Below, piece after piece: positions 1-10,037 of a DNA stretch of 64,000 nucleotides (positions within the stretch are counted from its first letter, which is position 1; the number at the start of each line of letters is the position of its first letter). This DNA is from Wurfbainia villosa. Taxonomy: Eukaryota; Streptophyta; Magnoliopsida; Zingiberales; Zingiberaceae. The translations under genes and the position numbers were made by a program. The stretch is taken from NCBI GenBank assembly GCA_025175895.1, contig CM046006.1, positions 65,554,288 through 65,618,287 of the forward strand, given 5' to 3'. The notes under the pieces were generated by a model. The model made no database searches and had not been told where the DNA came from. It worked only from the letters and a program-made list of their open reading frames with translations.

Positions 1-787
1 GCCAATTGTCCTTAAATCAATTTTAATTAATGCATGAATGATCATGACATAAATGATAACATAAATAAGCATGCCCAATGATCATGATGTCATGGCATAT
101 GATTAAATCCAAATATACATGACATAAACCTAGGCATGATCATGACATATTATATGATAAAAAAAATATGATGTCATGACATGGTAATGGCAAGCAAAGC
201 ATGGCAAATAAAATGTATAGGTATAACAATACCTAAATTTTAGCATTAATTGTCATTTGTTATTATGAAGTCCATCTTGCCATATTACTACTAATCCCCC
301 AAGTGTGCCAAAAACTCAAAATGGCACACCATGACCTCTAAACCTAGTTTGTGCTAATTTGATTGATTTTTCATAATTCTCAAAATATATTGGCACATCC
401 TAAAGACCTTTAGGATTATGATCAAATCACATTTTTAAGGTACCCATACCCTTGAAAATGACCTAAGGTGTCACCTTTACAATGGTTAGGTTAACTACCC
501 ATCCATTTAAAGTTGGCACACCCTAACCCATTTAGCGTGAATCGATCACGCTCCTAGGAACCCAAAACCTATTGGAGCTCCTTGGGTTTACTAGATATTC
601 CTTAGGGATGACCTCCCTAGATTCCCTCCTAATGACCCTTCTAGGCCTAGTAGCCTTGGTCAATTCGGTCTTGCCTAGGTTAACTCTAGGGGTGACTCCC
701 CTTATAACCTTCTTAGTGGCCTCCCTACGTTTCTTCGAAACTATAGCCACTAGGCACACTCCATGGTTAGCCCTAGGGATTTCCTCC
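1..787 (-). mobile_element. Sirevirus-like element, 3' internal remnant (inverted relative to SirB)
   Basis: The reverse complement closely matches the 3' internal part of the SirB element at about 6220-6960: the same order of gag C-terminus, then an AT-rich noncoding stretch with GGCACACT and TCATGACAT words. In plus coordinates 1-531 is noncoding and 532-787 is coding remnant. It is therefore a second, minus-strand copy of the same family. The left end leaves the window. The right end stops abruptly at 787, where a TGATGTGAGC-starting LTR-like segment begins. No host gene is seen. Confidence 0.75.
532..787 (-). pseudogene. Sirevirus gag C-terminal fragment
   Basis: The minus-strand reading frame is rich in Lys and Arg, with phrases such as REVIPKEYLVNPRSS and VNLGKTELTKA. 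These match VNLGKTQMTKA and REVIPSEYLVDPRSS in the plus-strand gag at 6022-6465. It is the basic tail of a copia gag polyprotein, downstream of the zinc knuckles. The upstream part of gag is missing because the frame runs into unrelated sequence at 787. No catalytic domain is present, so this is a fragment. Confidence 0.7.
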
Positions 788-2128
788 TGATGTGAGCAAA
801 ATATATAGGATTTTAGGAGTAGGTTTCGCTCACATCTCATTTCATTTTATGTTTGTTTCATGCATATTTTACTTTATTTTTCATGTATTTCCTATTTTCT
901 GATTTGAAGATCTGCTCGTTGTACTTTTGTGTGCAGGACAGCATTATATGGGGAAAATGGCACACTTTTGGAGTGAAAAGAAGACATTTGGCAACTAGAA
1001 CAGAATGACACACACCCTGGCCCTGTGGAAATAGACGGCCTACACCACAGTGCCACACACGGTCATGCGGCGTTGTGCGATTCTGATGCGATTCAATTAT
1101 TTTCTAAGTTTTGGAGAGATCCAGGCTGATGTCTATATAAAGGAGACTACATCCAAACCTTAGGAGAAGTCACGATGGTTGGGATAACACTCCGATGCTC
1201 TAAAAAACTTCGGGAACTCGCAACGGGGAGGAAGAAAGCCGCTGGAGATCCAAGTTCTGCACTTCAACACTGGAGAGAAGAGCCACACTGCATTGTAATT
1301 CCTATTCTTTATATAATATCCATTGTTTATATGAATATGATCGTGCTTTATGTTTCTCCTCTTATATTTATAGAGTAAATTCTTCGATTCTAGGATTAGA
1401 GAGTAGTTTGTATGCGTAGAATATGTTATTCCAAATTAAATTCTGTTCTGGAGTTTGTATTTGCAATTAGTATTAGTTTATACTGATATCTATGTGTTTT
1501 GATTTTCTATCTATTGTGTTAGCCGATACGAGGGGTGACATCCCTCGTATCTAAGATTTAGGAGAATTAAGGAGGTACCTAGGGGTTGGCCTCATCTCCT
1601 GTAACTGTGGATAGAAGGGTGTGATAGAATTGGAAACGATTCATCGTAGGGATTGATTCGGCATCCTCATACCGTCTATCCCGTCCTAACACCAGGGGTC
1701 GACCTGGTAAGGCAGAGATAGCTCCCGATAGATGCGAAAGCTCATCGGGAGAGTGCATAATGTCCCCTCCACAAGGTCATAGTTAGACATTTTGACAACA
1801 CCCAATTGATAGTATGTTTTGCGACACACAAATGAAATTGAAATCCTAGAATTCCTTCCAAAGACTCGCAGCAAGTCTTTTCTTCTTCCGTGTGACACCG
1901 TATTGAGTTAGGACTGTCGACAACCCTCATAATCACAACCATTAGAATTGAATTCTGAACAATAACGTCCACTAAACAAATTGGTACTTGAATCTCAGTC
2001 CCTGTGGAATCGATAATCTTTTTATTACTTGACAACATCCATGCACTTATGGGCATTGAGCGTGAGCGCGTGTTTCAAGTCCTCGATGGTCTCTGTCATG
2101 AGATTTGAGGTCACATTCGTGTGCATCA
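788..2128 (+). mobile_element. LTR-like fragment, probably Athila/Tat-type gypsy
   Basis: It begins TGATGTGAGC. About 1.2 kb later it contains CAGTCCCTGTGGAATCGAT, then TTTTTATTACTTGACAAC and ATGCACTTA. This is the characteristic 3' part of Athila/Tat LTRs and matches, inverted, the starts of the LTRs at 44949 and 57308. A TATATAA box lies at 1134-1140. No tRNA-Asp PBS follows, and no clear TSD links 783-787 with the right side, so the 3' boundary (about 2060-2128) is uncertain. Small ORFs inside have no recognisable product. Confidence 0.5.
1134..1140 (+). promoter_or_regulatory. Putative LTR TATA box
   Basis: TATATAA occurs about 350 bp into the LTR-like fragment, followed by AGGAG and a G/A-rich leader. 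The position fits a U3/R promoter. This rests on motif and position only. Confidence 0.35.
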
Positions 2129-2291
2129 CATGTTTGCAAATACTAGTTGATTGTCATTCATGGTAGTCGACTGCCCAAGGCTAGTCGAGGTACCACCTCA
2201 ACTGATACCTCAGTCGTGGTGTTAGTCGAGTCTGCCTTGCTACTATTTGCCTACAAACGAAGCCCAGTCGAGGCGTTGGTCGAGTGTGCCT
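2129..2291 (-). mobile_element. Piece of minus-strand SirB-like LTR (host of the SirB insertion)
   Basis: It contains GTCGACTGCC-type words and CAAACGAAGCCCAGTCGA, which resume at 9418 after the SirB element (CAAACGAAGCCAGTCGACTG). This is the U3 part of a Sirevirus LTR in reverse orientation. It was split by the SirB insertion (TSD TGCCT) and is truncated on the left by the 788-2128 segment. The LTR continues through 9418-10037 and ends at about 21243. Confidence 0.6.
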
Positions 2292-3708
2292 TGTTGGTGC
2301 AATCGGACTCGAGTCTAACTCGAGTGGTATTTTGATGCTAGACAAAACGTATGTCATGGGAAGACTAAGTGTGTAGCCTTGGCCACATAAGTCCAAGTTG
2401 TGTAGCCTTAGCGGTGAAAGTCCAAGCATGGGGCCTGGTAATGGGAAGTCCAAGTGTGTAGCCTTGGCAATGGGAAAGTCTAAGCTTGAGTCTTGGCATT
2501 TGGTTAGCTTGATAAAGCATTGGCAAATTCATCGTCTCATGGCTCAGTTCCTTGAGTTAGTGAAGGATGGAATTGCGGAAGTTGTGTGCTTAGTGCATCC
2601 GAGGGACCACCGGATAAGGAGCGATTGGAGTGAAGCCAAAGGAAGTAGACTTCAGGGTGAGACATGAAGGATGATATTGCGAAGCTGTGCACTTGGTGCA
2701 TCCGAGGGACATGGTCGGACGAAGAGAGCTTTGGTGAGAGACTCCATGGGAGATGAGAGTTGAGCTTGGCCAAGTGGTTGAGATCGAGTGTCGGATGCTC
2801 AAACATTGGTGTTTGAGATTTTACCCGATGGTCGGATGCTCAAATAAGTGTCTATTTGAGGTTTTACCCGACACCAGTCGATTGCTATAGATAGCAATCG
2901 ACTGATCCAAGTTGAGAGCAATCGACTGGTGTTCAACTGATGGATTTTTTGCCAAACAGTCGACTGCTAGGGTTTGACAGTCGACTGCTAAGGGATGGCA
3001 GTCGACTGATGAAGGGTGTCGCAGGCATAGAACCATTTCGAGTCGACTGATTGCCTGGATCACTCGACTGATGGCTATATCAGTCGACTGATGGGAATGA
3101 TCAGTCGACTAATGGTTATCTGTTGGAACTTTGCCAATGTGGATTAAGCTATTGTGAGACAACGACTACAAAAGCAGTCGACATATCAGCGCGGAATCAG
3201 CCTGAGACAAGCATAAAAGGAGGAGCTTGGAGAGGATTTCCACAACCATTTTTGGGGATATTTTAGAGGGGAATTATTGTTGCATTCCATACCTTCAAGT
3301 TCAAACCAAAGCAAGCAACAAGCAAGTGATCAAAGTAAAGTGTTGTAAAGTTTTTTTTACTTGTATTCATATTGTCTTTGTATTTTGGCTTGTACTTTTG
3401 TATTACTATTTTAATTGCTTGTATGACGTTTCTCCACCTCCGACTTGTTGTCGAGAAGGAGTTTGAGTAGTGGTGTGATTATCACTCAAGCTCGTTGAGC
3501 TCACCCCGTGGAGTAGGAACCCTAAGGTTTCGAACCACGTATATCGTGTTGTTCTTGTGCTTATGTATTTGTCTTTACATTCGCATTTGTATATTGTATT
3601 TCCACTGCGCATAATAATCGAATTGTAGAGATGAATGAACGATTTCTATCGAGCATGAGTTTGGGCTAGTCACCCCCCCCCCTCTAGCCAGACTACGATC
3701 CTCCAACA
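2292..3708 (+). repeat. SirB 5' LTR
   Basis: It starts TGTTGGTGCAATCGG and ends GATCCTCCAACA. In order it holds a tandem array of about 27 bp built on AGTCCAAG...CTTGGC words (about 2380-2480), an array of GTCGAC-centred palindromes (about 2870-3120), a TATA-like GCATAAAAGG at 3211-3220, and a run of C with CTCTAGC close to the 3' end. The PBS follows two bases after the end. Confidence 0.92.
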
Positions 3709-3710
3709 AG

Positions 3711-3722
3711 TGGTATCAGAGC
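3711..3722 (+). promoter_or_regulatory. SirB primer-binding site (tRNA-Met)
   Basis: TGGTATCAGAGC lies two bases after the 5' LTR. It is the standard copia PBS complementary to the 3' end of initiator tRNA-Met, where reverse transcription would be primed. Confidence 0.9.
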
Positions 3723-3765
3723 GAGGAGGTTGTCATCGGACTCACCGCCGTGACAATCAACCAAG

Positions 3766-5176
3766 ATGGTCGGCATCTACATCAAACCACTAAAATTCAA
3801 AGGAGAATTTGTTGGTGCAGGGGCACCTAAGTCGAACCTATATTTTGATTATGGAAAAAGATGCAAAGTCAAGGATATATCGTTATCTCACGAGCTGAAT
3901 CAAGTGTGTAGAAAAGTGCTAAAGCTAGAGCTGAAGGCTAGCGACACCCGGAGGAAGCCGCAGTGGTTGGGCGACACTCGAGTGACTTCGGAGGGAGCCG
4001 AAGGAATCGAGTGGAAGGCCGGAAGCAAAAGCAACATGGTAAGTATCGAGGTAAGCTCATGTGTGCGAGCGTAAGTGAGGTCGTATCCTCCTTACAGGGA
4101 TGGTCTTAAGCGTAGATCCGACCAAAGACATCCCATCGATGGTCTAGGTCGAGATCGGATGATCGAAGGTCATCAAAATAATGTTTTCTTTGAGCTAACT
4201 TTGACTTGCAGCAAGCATCGATCATTGCCCGGCTTGAGGACTCATTGCCAATCGCCGATCGCCGGGAGGTTAGCACTCGGCGATCCGCCATCGACTGATG
4301 ATGGCCATCAGTCGACTGATGGTCAAAAGATCAGCCTCGAGGAGTCAAGTCTTATCACCACTTTTCAAGGAGGTTGTGTGTTCATTTGTGATTGGTTGAA
4401 GACCCATTCGATGAGGGGCTCAAAGGCTATAAAAAGAGGTTCTAACCTAGGGTTTTCTCAACAATTCTAAGCTTCCAAAAGCCTCCGCAAAGCTACAACT
4501 CTCCGACAACGAAGTGCTTCTTCTCCGACGTCTAGGTCTTAACTTCTTTTCTTTTTGTAACGTCGGTTTAAGCTTTTACTTCAGTTTGTTACTTTAATTC
4601 TTTCGGAGCTTTTATCGTAACGAAAAGAGGGGGAGTGTCCCTCAACCTCAAGTTTTGTTCTTTATTGTATCGATTAACTCCTACCTCCAACGAGGAGGAG
4701 TTCGTTTAGTATTTTGCCCTCCGTGCGTGGTCAAGGACCACTAGGGCCTTGGAGTAGTAGCCGAAGGCTACGAACCAAGTAAAAAGAATTGTCTCTTTTA
4801 TTTATTGTTTATCTTTCTACTGCAAATTATCTACTCGAGTTTTAACGAACGATTTCGTAAAAGTTTTATCGCTATTCACCCCCCCCCTCTAGCGATCCGC
4901 TTCGATCCAACAGAATTCTCATGGTGGAAGAAACAAATGGAGGTATACTTCGAAACCGATTTCGATATGATGCTAACAATTGAAGATGGTTTCGAAGTAC
5001 CTAGGGGTGAAGACAAGAAGATAATCGAAAAATCAAAATGGACCGAGGAGCAACAGCAACAATTCAAGACAATGGTTAATTTAATGAACATGTTAGTTAA
5101 GTTAATACCTAATCACATTTTGTCTAGGCTAGGTGAATATAGGGATGTGAAGGAATTATGGAATAAATTAGTCTAA
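3766..5176 (+). pseudogene. SirB gag, N-terminal part, split by a solo LTR
   Basis: An ATG at 3766 opens a frame that runs 44 bases to the insertion at 3810 and resumes after the second TSD copy at 4918. The resumed part contains WWKKQMEVYFE, the tryptophan-rich start typical of copia gag (UBN2/retrotran_gag type), then VKELWNKLV, the usual capsid-region motif. The frame ends at a stop at 5174-5176, and a further stop follows near 5200. The zinc-knuckle part at 5287 lies in a different frame, so at least one frameshift also exists. Gag would form the virus-like particle; this copy cannot make an intact protein. Confidence 0.85.
3810..4912 (+). mobile_element. SirA-type solo LTR in SirB gag
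   Basis: It starts TGTTGGTGCAGGGGCACC and ends CGCTTCGATCCAACA. It is flanked by the TSD GAATT (3805-3809 and 4913-4917). It resembles the SirA LTRs at 21357 and 33467 in its start, the GACACTCGAGTGACTTCGG word, the TATA box (4428-4435), the Y-rich tail and the C-run near the end. No PBS or PPT adjoins it, so it is a solo LTR left by LTR-LTR recombination. It also carries a few GTCGACTGATG words like SirB. Confidence 0.93.
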
Positions 5177-5286
5177 TTCCACGAAAATTCCGAACCGGCA
5201 TAAGTAGAGAAGGAAGTCGAGGAAGAGTATTCATCCTCCCATGCTCAAGAGGAAGAATCTCCATCAACATCCGAGGATGTGGTGAA

Positions 5287-6465
5287 TTGGAGGAAAACTC
5301 CACCTCTATCATTGAGGGGGAGGAGAGATCTTCTATCCTAGAGCAAGAACAAGAAGAAGCATCTACATCCGGGAGAAGTGAAGATCAAGAGGCTTCCACC
5401 ACCCTAAGTAACTCAAATTCAATTCATAATAATAAAGATCACATAATTTGCTTTGAGTGTAGGGAGAAAGGGCATTGCAAGAGCAAATGCTCAAAATTTA
5501 CTAAGAAGAAAGGGTCGACACCAAAAGTCAAGAACAAGTCAAAGGATGTCGAAATCCTCGCTAGGAAAAATAAAGAGCACATTGTGTGCTTCAAGTGCAA
5601 TCAACGGGGACACTACCAAAGCCAATGCCCTAGGGGGAAGAAGAAGGGGCAAGAAGGAGCTACACAAATAGGGGGAGCTTCCAAAGCAAACCCTAAGGTA
5701 TACTTTAATGCACCTTCTAGCTCTAGGATTAAGAAGCATGTTAGAAATTATGTAAATTCACTTGTTATTGTCCATGAACATAAGCATGCTAGTAGAAATA
5801 ATAGATTTTATTGTTTAGGTGCTAAGCATGTTAATTTAACTAAGGACAAATCTGGATCAAACAATTCTAGACCTATTTTTCCTAGGGAGTCCATTAGGAG
5901 GATAGAAGAAAATTTAGGCATTAACTCTAAGAAGGGTAGGCACATGCCTAAGAAGAAGAGTTCTTCCCAAAAGATTAATGAAAAATCAAATTTGGGAAAA
6001 TTATAATTAGAAAACAAAGCTTTGAGGTCAAGGCTTGAAAAACTAAAGAAGACCCTAGCAAAAATGATAAACTCATTTAAAGGGTCAAATGATCAAAATC
6101 TAAGACCTAGGAGACAAGAATCGGTTAAGGGCAAGAAGGGTTTGGGTCACAAACCTAAGTCCTACCACAATGTTCTATTTGATTATAGAATTAAATCTAG
6201 GTCTAGAAAAATCAAGGTTAATAGAGAAGTTATCCCTAAGATTAACCATAGTATGTGTCTAGTGGCTAAAAAGTCAAGAAAATCTAAGGTAGACACTAAG
6301 AAGGTTACTAGGGAGGCAATCCCTAAGGTTAACTTAGGAAAGACCCAAATGACTAAGGCTTCAAAGCCAAAAAGGGTCATTAGGAAGGTATCTAGGGAAG
6401 TTATCCCTAGTGAATACCTTGTTGACCCAAGGAGCTCAATAGGTATTGGGTTCCTAGGAGCGTGA
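5287..6465 (+). pseudogene. SirB gag, C-terminal part with two CCHC zinc knuckles
   Basis: An acidic, Ser/Glu-rich start is followed by two CX2CX4HX4C nucleocapsid knuckles: CFECREKGHCKSKC (residues 55-68 from the ATG at 5287; bases 5449-5490) and CFKCNQRGHYQSQC (residues 101-114; 5587-5628). A long Lys-rich region follows. After a single in-frame stop at 6004-6006 the same frame continues to 6465 with a Leu/Lys-rich, coiled-coil-like stretch and a basic tail. The knuckles would bind the element RNA. The long basic extension after the knuckles is typical of Sireviruses. No protease DTG/DSG motif follows. Confidence 0.85.
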
Positions 6466-7981
6466 TCGATTCATGCTAGATGGGTTAGGGTATGTCAACC
6501 CTAAGTGGATAAGTAGTTAACCTAACCATGGTAGAGTTGACACTTTAGGATGTGCCAATGTGTTTTTGAGAAATTGAAAATTGATTAAATTGGCACAACT
6601 AGGGTTAGAAGTCATGGTGTGTCATTTTGGGTTTTTGGCACACTAGGGGGATAGTTGGTATTAAGGCAAAATGGACTTAATCTTAGAAATGGCAATTTGG
6701 GCTTAACACTTAGGTATTTTTTACCTTAATATTTTATACTTGTCATGATTTATTTGTCTTGTCATGTCATGATATCATATTTATTTTTATCATATAAAAT
6801 GTCATGATAATACTTAGGGTTAGCTAAATGTCATGTTATGCTTAAGTTTGTATCACATGCCATGACATTATGATTATTGGCACATGCTTTTATTCTTGTT
6901 ATCATTTATGCCATAATCATTATTCATGCATTAAATAAAATTAAGTTAAGGACTAAGGCATAATTTGAAGTCTCATGCATAAGGGAATCAAATAGTGTTG
7001 CCTAGCATATGCATGAGACCCTAAATGAACAAAACCTACATCTCACTAGAACACTTGACTTATATGTGCTTCATACACCTAGATACAAGCGAGATGTTTA
7101 GAAAAATGAATTTAAAGGTTTTAAAATCATTTCAAAATCATTTTTAAAAATCTTGGTGAAGTCTATCTTTTGATAGCAATCACCATTGAATGAGATGATA
7201 CAAAGTAGGGCTAAACATTGAAAATTTCAATGGATTTGGACTTTGTGTCAATCTCACTAGTCTATGGGTATTTTATTTTTCTAATATTTTTCACTCATAA
7301 TGTTTGTAATAAGTAATGTATGTATGAATTTTCAAGATTTTTTAAATTGCATATTTTTACTTATGAATTTCAAAATTTTATTTTTGAAATCTAATTTACG
7401 CCTTGTCTAAATCAGTCAGCTACCATGAATGATCGATCAAAATCAAATCAATCATTGTAACAATGTTTGTTAGTCCCATGTTCAGCTATTTCTTGGTTCC
7501 CTAACTGCTCCTAACCCTACGACATGCTTTGGAGAGCATTAGAAAGGGTGAAAATCCATTGGATATGGATTAGGAGAATTTTTTAGGGTGTGTATCGAAT
7601 TAAGGGAGGTGCAAATTCAATGTTGAATCGTTGCCCTTAATTTTGATTGCTTAGTGTTCTTATTGTCTTAGGGACTCTCCAAGGACATTGTTGGTGCAAT
7701 GGTCAAGGGGGAGCAAGTCTTTAGGGGGAGGTTATACATCTTGGGATGATGGATGTGTTTTTAGACCAAGGAGGAGATTGTAAGATCTCATTGGGATATG
7801 AGATATTGACATCCTTGAAGACATTTTTGAGGTAAGTCAAAAAAGGGGAGAAGTTACCAATTGGGGTTAGTTGGAATTCTCAAAGGTGAGAATTGCCAAT
7901 TGAGAATAATTGGTAGACTTGAGTTAGGGCACCTAACTCAAAGGTGTTTGGGGTTTTATCAAACATCAAAAAGGGGGAGAT
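6466..7981 (+). other. SirB 3' noncoding region with repeated polypurine tracts
   Basis: No protein similarity is seen in any frame. It has G-rich purine tracts such as AAAAAAGGGGAGAAG (about 7838) and AGGGGGAGGTT (about 7720). The last one, CAAAAAGGGGGAGA, abuts the 3' LTR and is the likely functional PPT. Repeated purine tracts upstream of the 3' LTR are a reported feature of Sireviruses. It also carries the GAGATGTTTA motif near 7090, shared with other families in this window. The whole pol region is absent. Confidence 0.75.
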
Positions 7982-9417
7982 TATTGGTGCAATCGGATTC
8001 GAGTCTAACTCGAGCGGTATTTTGATGTTAGACAAAACGTATGTCATGGGAAGACCAAGTGTGTAGTCTTGGCCACATAAGTCCAAGTTGTATAGCCTTG
8101 GCGGTGAAAGTCCAAGCATGGGGCTTGGCATTAAAAGTCCAAGCATGGGGCTTGGCAATGGGAAGTCCAAGTGTGTAGCCTTGGCAATGGGAAAGTCCAA
8201 GCTTGAGTCTTGGCATTTGGTTAGCTTGATAAAGCATTGGCAAGTTCATCGTCTCATGGCTCGGGTCCTTGAGTCAGTGAAGGATGGCATTGCGGAAGTC
8301 GTGTGCTTGGTGCATCTGAGGGACTGCCGAACAAGGAGTGAAGTCAAAGGAAGTAGACTTCAGGGCGAGACGCGAAGGATGGCATTGCGAAGTCGTGCGC
8401 TTGGTGCATCTGAGGGATGTGGTTAGATGAAGAGAGCTTCGGTGAGAGACTCCATGGGAGATGAGAGTTGAGCTTGGCCAAGTGGCTGAGATCGAGTGTT
8501 GGATGCTCAAACATTTGTGTTTAAGATTTTACTCGACGGTCGGATGCTCAAACAAGTGTCTGTTATAATACCCGACACCATTCGACTGCTAAAGATAGCA
8601 GTCAACTGATCCAAGTTGAGAGCAATCAACTGGTGTTCGACTGATGGGTTTCTGGCCAAACAGTTGACTGTTAGGGTTTTGGCAGTCAACTGCCACACCA
8701 TCAGTCGACTGCTAAGGGATGGCAGTCGATTGATAAAGGGTGTCGCGTGCATAGAACCATTTCGATTCGACTGATTGCCAGGATCACTCGACTGATGGCT
8801 ATATCAGTCGACTGATGGGCATGATCAGTCGACTAATGGATATTCGTTGGAACTTTGCCAACGTGGATTAAGCCATTGTGAGACAATGGCTACAGAATCA
8901 TCCCAAGACAAGCATAAAAGGAGGAGGTTGGGGAGGATTTCCACAACCGTTTTTAGGGAGATTTTAGATGGGAATTGCTGCTGCATTCCAGACCTTCAAG
9001 ATCAAGCCAAAGCAAGCAACAAGCAAGTGATCAAAGCAAAGTGTTGTAAAGTTTTCTTTACTTGTATTCATATTGTCTTTGTATTTTGGCTTGTACTTTT
9101 GTATTACTATTGTAATTTCTTGTACGAGGTTTCTCCACCTCCGACTTGTTGTCGAGAAGGAGTTTGAGTAGTGGTGTGATCATCACTCGAGCTCGTTGAG
9201 CTCACCCCATGGAGTAGGAACCCTAAGGTTCCAAACCACATATATCGTGTTGTTCTTGTGATTATGTTGTCTTTACATTTGCATTTGTATATTGTATTTC
9301 CGCTGCACATATTAACCAAATTGTAGAGACGAACGAACGATTTCCATCGAGCACGAGTTTGGGCTATTCACCCCCCCCCCCCCCGCCCCTCTCTAGCCGG
9401 TCCACGATCCTCCAACA
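7982..9417 (+). repeat. SirB 3' LTR
   Basis: It starts TATTGGTGCAATCGG, with the expected TGTTGG changed to TATTGG, and ends GATCCTCCAACA. It has one more copy of the about 27-bp AGTCCAAGCATGGGGCTTGGC unit (about 8110-8160) than the 5' LTR. A TATA-like AGCATAAAAG is at 8911-8920. The C tract near the end is longer, interrupted by one G. The TSD TGCCT follows. Confidence 0.92.
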
Positions 9418-10037
9418 TGCCTTGCTTTTGTTTGCCTTCAAACGAAGCCAGTCGACTGGAATGAACTGGCAGTCGACTGTTATACCTCAACACTGAGGTT
9501 TAACACCCCAAGTATGATCCCCTCATACTTGATAACCATTCATAGCTTAGACCTAAGCCTTCTAGCCACCTTCATCAGCCTCATGCCTATTGATTAATTC
9601 CTCTGAGCCCTCCACGACTCGTTCACCCATCGCGCTAGCTTTCAAGTTCTTCCATCAGCTATTGTCATGCTAACCGAGTACCCTTAGCCTATACCTCGAC
9701 CTTCTAGCCACTTCCATTAACCTCACACCTCTTGGATTCCTCTAGTCCACGACTCTTCATCCTCGTACTAGCCTTCAAGTGCTTCCGTCAACCTAGTCAT
9801 GCTAACCGAGTCTACCTTTGCTAAGGTTCACTTAGACTTTACGCCGCTAAAACTACACACTTGGAGTTACACTGTCATGACTTCACCTTTTAACTTTTCC
9901 CTTGCCAAGTATCCATACTTGGACTTTCCTTACCAACTCCATGTTGGACTTTCATGCAAAGACTCATGCTTGGACTTTCCATGCCAAGTACCCATGACTG
10001 GGACTTTCCAATTGCCAAGACCCATGCTTGGACTTTC
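9418..10037 (-). mobile_element. Continuation of the split minus-strand SirB-like LTR
   Basis: It resumes the LTR broken at 2291. It holds CAGTCGACTG words, the CAAGTATGATCCCCTCATACTTG block, and an array of CTTGGACTTTCC...TGCCAAG units (reverse complement of the SirB U3 array). It is broken again at 10038 by the Tekay element. CTTTC at 10033-10037 is that element's TSD. The LTR resumes at 21088. Confidence 0.8.

Larger units (their letters stand above)
2292..9417 (+). mobile_element. SirB: Ty1/copia Sirevirus-like element, gag only, no pol
   Basis: It has two LTRs (2292-3708 and 7982-9417) and a 5-bp TSD TGCCT at 2287-2291 and 9418-9422. A PBS complementary to initiator tRNA-Met lies at 3711-3722 and a PPT (AAAAAGGGGGAGA) directly precedes the 3' LTR. 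The internal region encodes only gag with two CCHC zinc knuckles. No protease, integrase, reverse transcriptase or RNase H motif was found between gag and the 3' LTR, so it could move only with enzymes supplied in trans. Gag is split by a SirA solo LTR (3810-4912) and carries stops and a frameshift. By eye the LTRs differ at roughly 5 percent, mostly transitions, plus one extra repeat unit in the 3' LTR. Confidence 0.9.

Noticed and set aside
8847..9167. A small ORF found in both SirB LTRs (also at 3227-3466)
   Set aside because: It is duplicated only because the LTRs are duplicated. It overlaps the TATA/R/U5 part and lacks any domain.
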